This document shows positions 6,835-7,622 of a DNA stretch of 7,622 nt, in pieces. Under the pieces are notes generated by a model. That model ran no database searches. It had not been told where the DNA came from and saw only the letters and a program-made list of their open reading frames with translations. A program made the translations under genes and the position numbers. The stretch is from assembly GCA_905479545.1 (NCBI GenBank), contig CAJQNE010000223.1, positions 1 to 7,622 on the forward strand, read 5' to 3'. The DNA comes from an uncultured Gammaproteobacteria bacterium (GTDB taxonomy: Bacteria > Pseudomonadota > Gammaproteobacteria > CAJQNE01). The first letter of the stretch is position 1; each line of letters opens with the position of its first letter.

Positions 6835-7022
6835 TGAAGCCAGCAACGAGTAAGCAGCTGGCCGCCAATGACCGCCGGAACATTGACACTTCCGAGCTCA
6901 CTGGCAAATTCGCCGGAGAAGTAAATTCAGCCGAACTACTGTCGGTTAATCTGCAACTTCGTCAGACACTGCTGCTCTGGTCAGCGAGCCGGATTATGGA
7001 CTTAAGGAATCAGCAGCTGTAA
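6816..7022 (+). CDS. Possible small protein overlapping the end of the VIT/vWA gene
   Basis: An open frame of 68 codons starts inside the last codons of the VIT/vWA gene. The ATG at 6816 has AGGA five bases upstream; ATGs at 6810 and 6834 are alternatives, the last overlapping the preceding stop as TAATG. The product is polar and predicted helical, with a basic, Ala/Asn-rich first half and a C-terminal half rich in Leu and Gln; it has no signal peptide and no clear membrane helix. I do not recognise it. Overlapping starts are common for the last gene of an operon and would couple it to the exosortase substrate, but the frame is short enough to be chance. A different open frame runs from 6950 onward, so a frameshifted remnant is an alternative. 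Confidence 0.38.
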   Translation: MQSNDVMKPATSKQLAANDRRNIDTSELTGKFAGEVNSAELLSVNLQLRQTLLLWSASRIMDLRNQQL

Positions 7023-7108
7023 ATCCCCCCTGGCCCTCGGATCTGCCAACTTTGCAATGTCAGGCTCTAACGGACGTGTTCACCGCTGCCGCTCCCAATG
7101 CCACTCAA

Positions 7109-7622
7109 CTATTGCAGGTCACCGGCTTGGGTAACGTAAAAATCAAACACTTGTTGCAATGCCGTTGGCATCGTTTGGCTAATACGAAAAGGTTGACCCG
7201 GAAAATCGAAGTCCACTACGAATAGCTCCAGCTGGCCTAACCCCTGAGGGTCAGCGATGTAGATAATTTTGTTGTTGTCACGGGTAATCTCAAGCTCCCG
7301 ACGTACTGAGGAACCCAAGCCAAAATCTGCATTGAGTTTAATAAACAAACCCGGGGCCATGGCGTCCACTAAATACAGTTCCGCCGTCGCAAGTTGCTCA
7401 TGATCTGCCGAATACACCACGAACTGGCTATTCGGGCTCAAATTAAAGTTGCTGACACCGCTGATCACACCCTCACCGGAAACTTTGACCACGTTTAGCG
7501 GGTCGTCGAATGCAACCCGATAGAGTTCGCTCACTGACAGGGTATCCAGGTCGGCAAGAAAATAAACAAATTGACTAGCCGAGTCGATCGAAAAACCTGT
7601 CTGCAGATTATCGATGTTATCG
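7109..7622 (-). CDS. Beta-propeller repeat protein (TolB/WD40-like), 5' end beyond the window
   Basis: The frame is open from the right edge to a TAG at 7109-7111, giving about 170 C-terminal residues; an internal GTG at 7534 is in frame, but the repeat pattern continues upstream of it, so it is unlikely to be the start. Three repeats of about 50 residues are visible, each with the pattern Ser/Thr-x-Asp/Asn-x4-hydrophobic-Tyr-x-Ala-Asp, a variable loop, then Glu-Leu-Tyr/Phe-x-Val-Asp: QFVYFLADLDTLSVSELYRV, QFVVYSADHEQLATAELYLV, and KIIYIADPQGLGQLELFVVD. This is the blade signature of TolB-type and PD40 propellers, usually periplasmic or exported proteins that bind other proteins. The protein stops soon after the third visible blade, so either the last strand closes the ring with an N-terminal strand or the 3' end is shortened. 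It converges on the exosortase operon and is probably independent of it. Confidence 0.82.
   Translation of the reverse strand, partial: DNIDNLQTGFSIDSASQFVYFLADLDTLSVSELYRVAFDDPLNVVKVSGEGVISGVSNFNLSPNSQFVVYSADHEQLATAELYLVDAMAPGLFIKLNADFGLGSSVRRELEITRDNNKIIYIADPQGLGQLELFVVDFDFPGQPFRISQTMPTALQQVFDFYVTQAGDLQ

Noticed and set aside
7023..7108. Terminator in the convergent gap before the propeller gene
   Set aside because: I could not find a convincing stem-loop with a T-run. The short palindromic words TTGCAA and GTGTTCAC are isolated.
1..7622. CRISPR arrays, tRNA or rRNA genes, insertion sequences, phage genes
   Set aside because: No repeat-spacer pattern, no tRNA-like or rRNA-like sequence and no transposase or integrase frames were seen. 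The TTGCAC copies are too short and closely spaced for a CRISPR array.

Overview
The window looks like a chromosomal segment of a Gram-negative gammaproteobacterium, probably marine or aquatic. Base composition is moderate (roughly 50-55% GC by eye), genes are tightly packed with good Shine-Dalgarno sites, and the gene content fits: a CreB/PhoB-like response regulator, an EpsI-fused exosortase, and an exported VIT/vWA protein like those of marine proteobacterial dedicated sortase loci. The genus cannot be read from the sequence.

Layout: (1) bases 1-139 are the leader of a small gene for an unrecognised four-helix membrane protein (140-538, +). (2) Convergent to it is a two-component operon on the minus strand: an OmpR/PhoB-family response regulator (2180-2893, GTG start, first gene) followed by a membrane histidine kinase (570-2177). 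(3) A 236-bp divergent control region (2894-3129) carries four direct copies of TTGCAC at steps of 11, 21 and 22 bp, plus one inverted copy. (4) To the right, on the plus strand, is an exosortase with an intact Cys-Arg-His triad and a fused C-terminal EpsI-like domain (3130-4701). It is followed after 33 bp by a secreted VIT + von Willebrand A protein (4735-6834) whose C-terminus is a short hydrophobic helix and an Arg-Cys-Arg tail, the architecture of a sorting signal. (5) A possible small overlapping gene (6816-7022) and a poorly explained stretch follow. (6) At the right edge, on the minus strand, is the 3' part of a beta-propeller (TolB/WD40-like repeat) gene running out of the window.

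How it may work together (inference): the kinase senses an envelope signal and phosphorylates the regulator. The regulator binds the TTGCAC array and sets transcription in both directions. The exosortase processes essentially one substrate, the VIT/vWA protein encoded next to it, by recognising its C-terminal helix. This is the logic of the known proteobacterial dedicated sortase system (class GN sortase, VIT/vWA target with an LPXTG-like tail, own histidine kinase and response regulator), but here the sortase is replaced by an unrelated exosortase and the target lacks both LPXTG and a canonical PEP motif. That substitution, with the helically phased operator array, is the most interesting content of the window.
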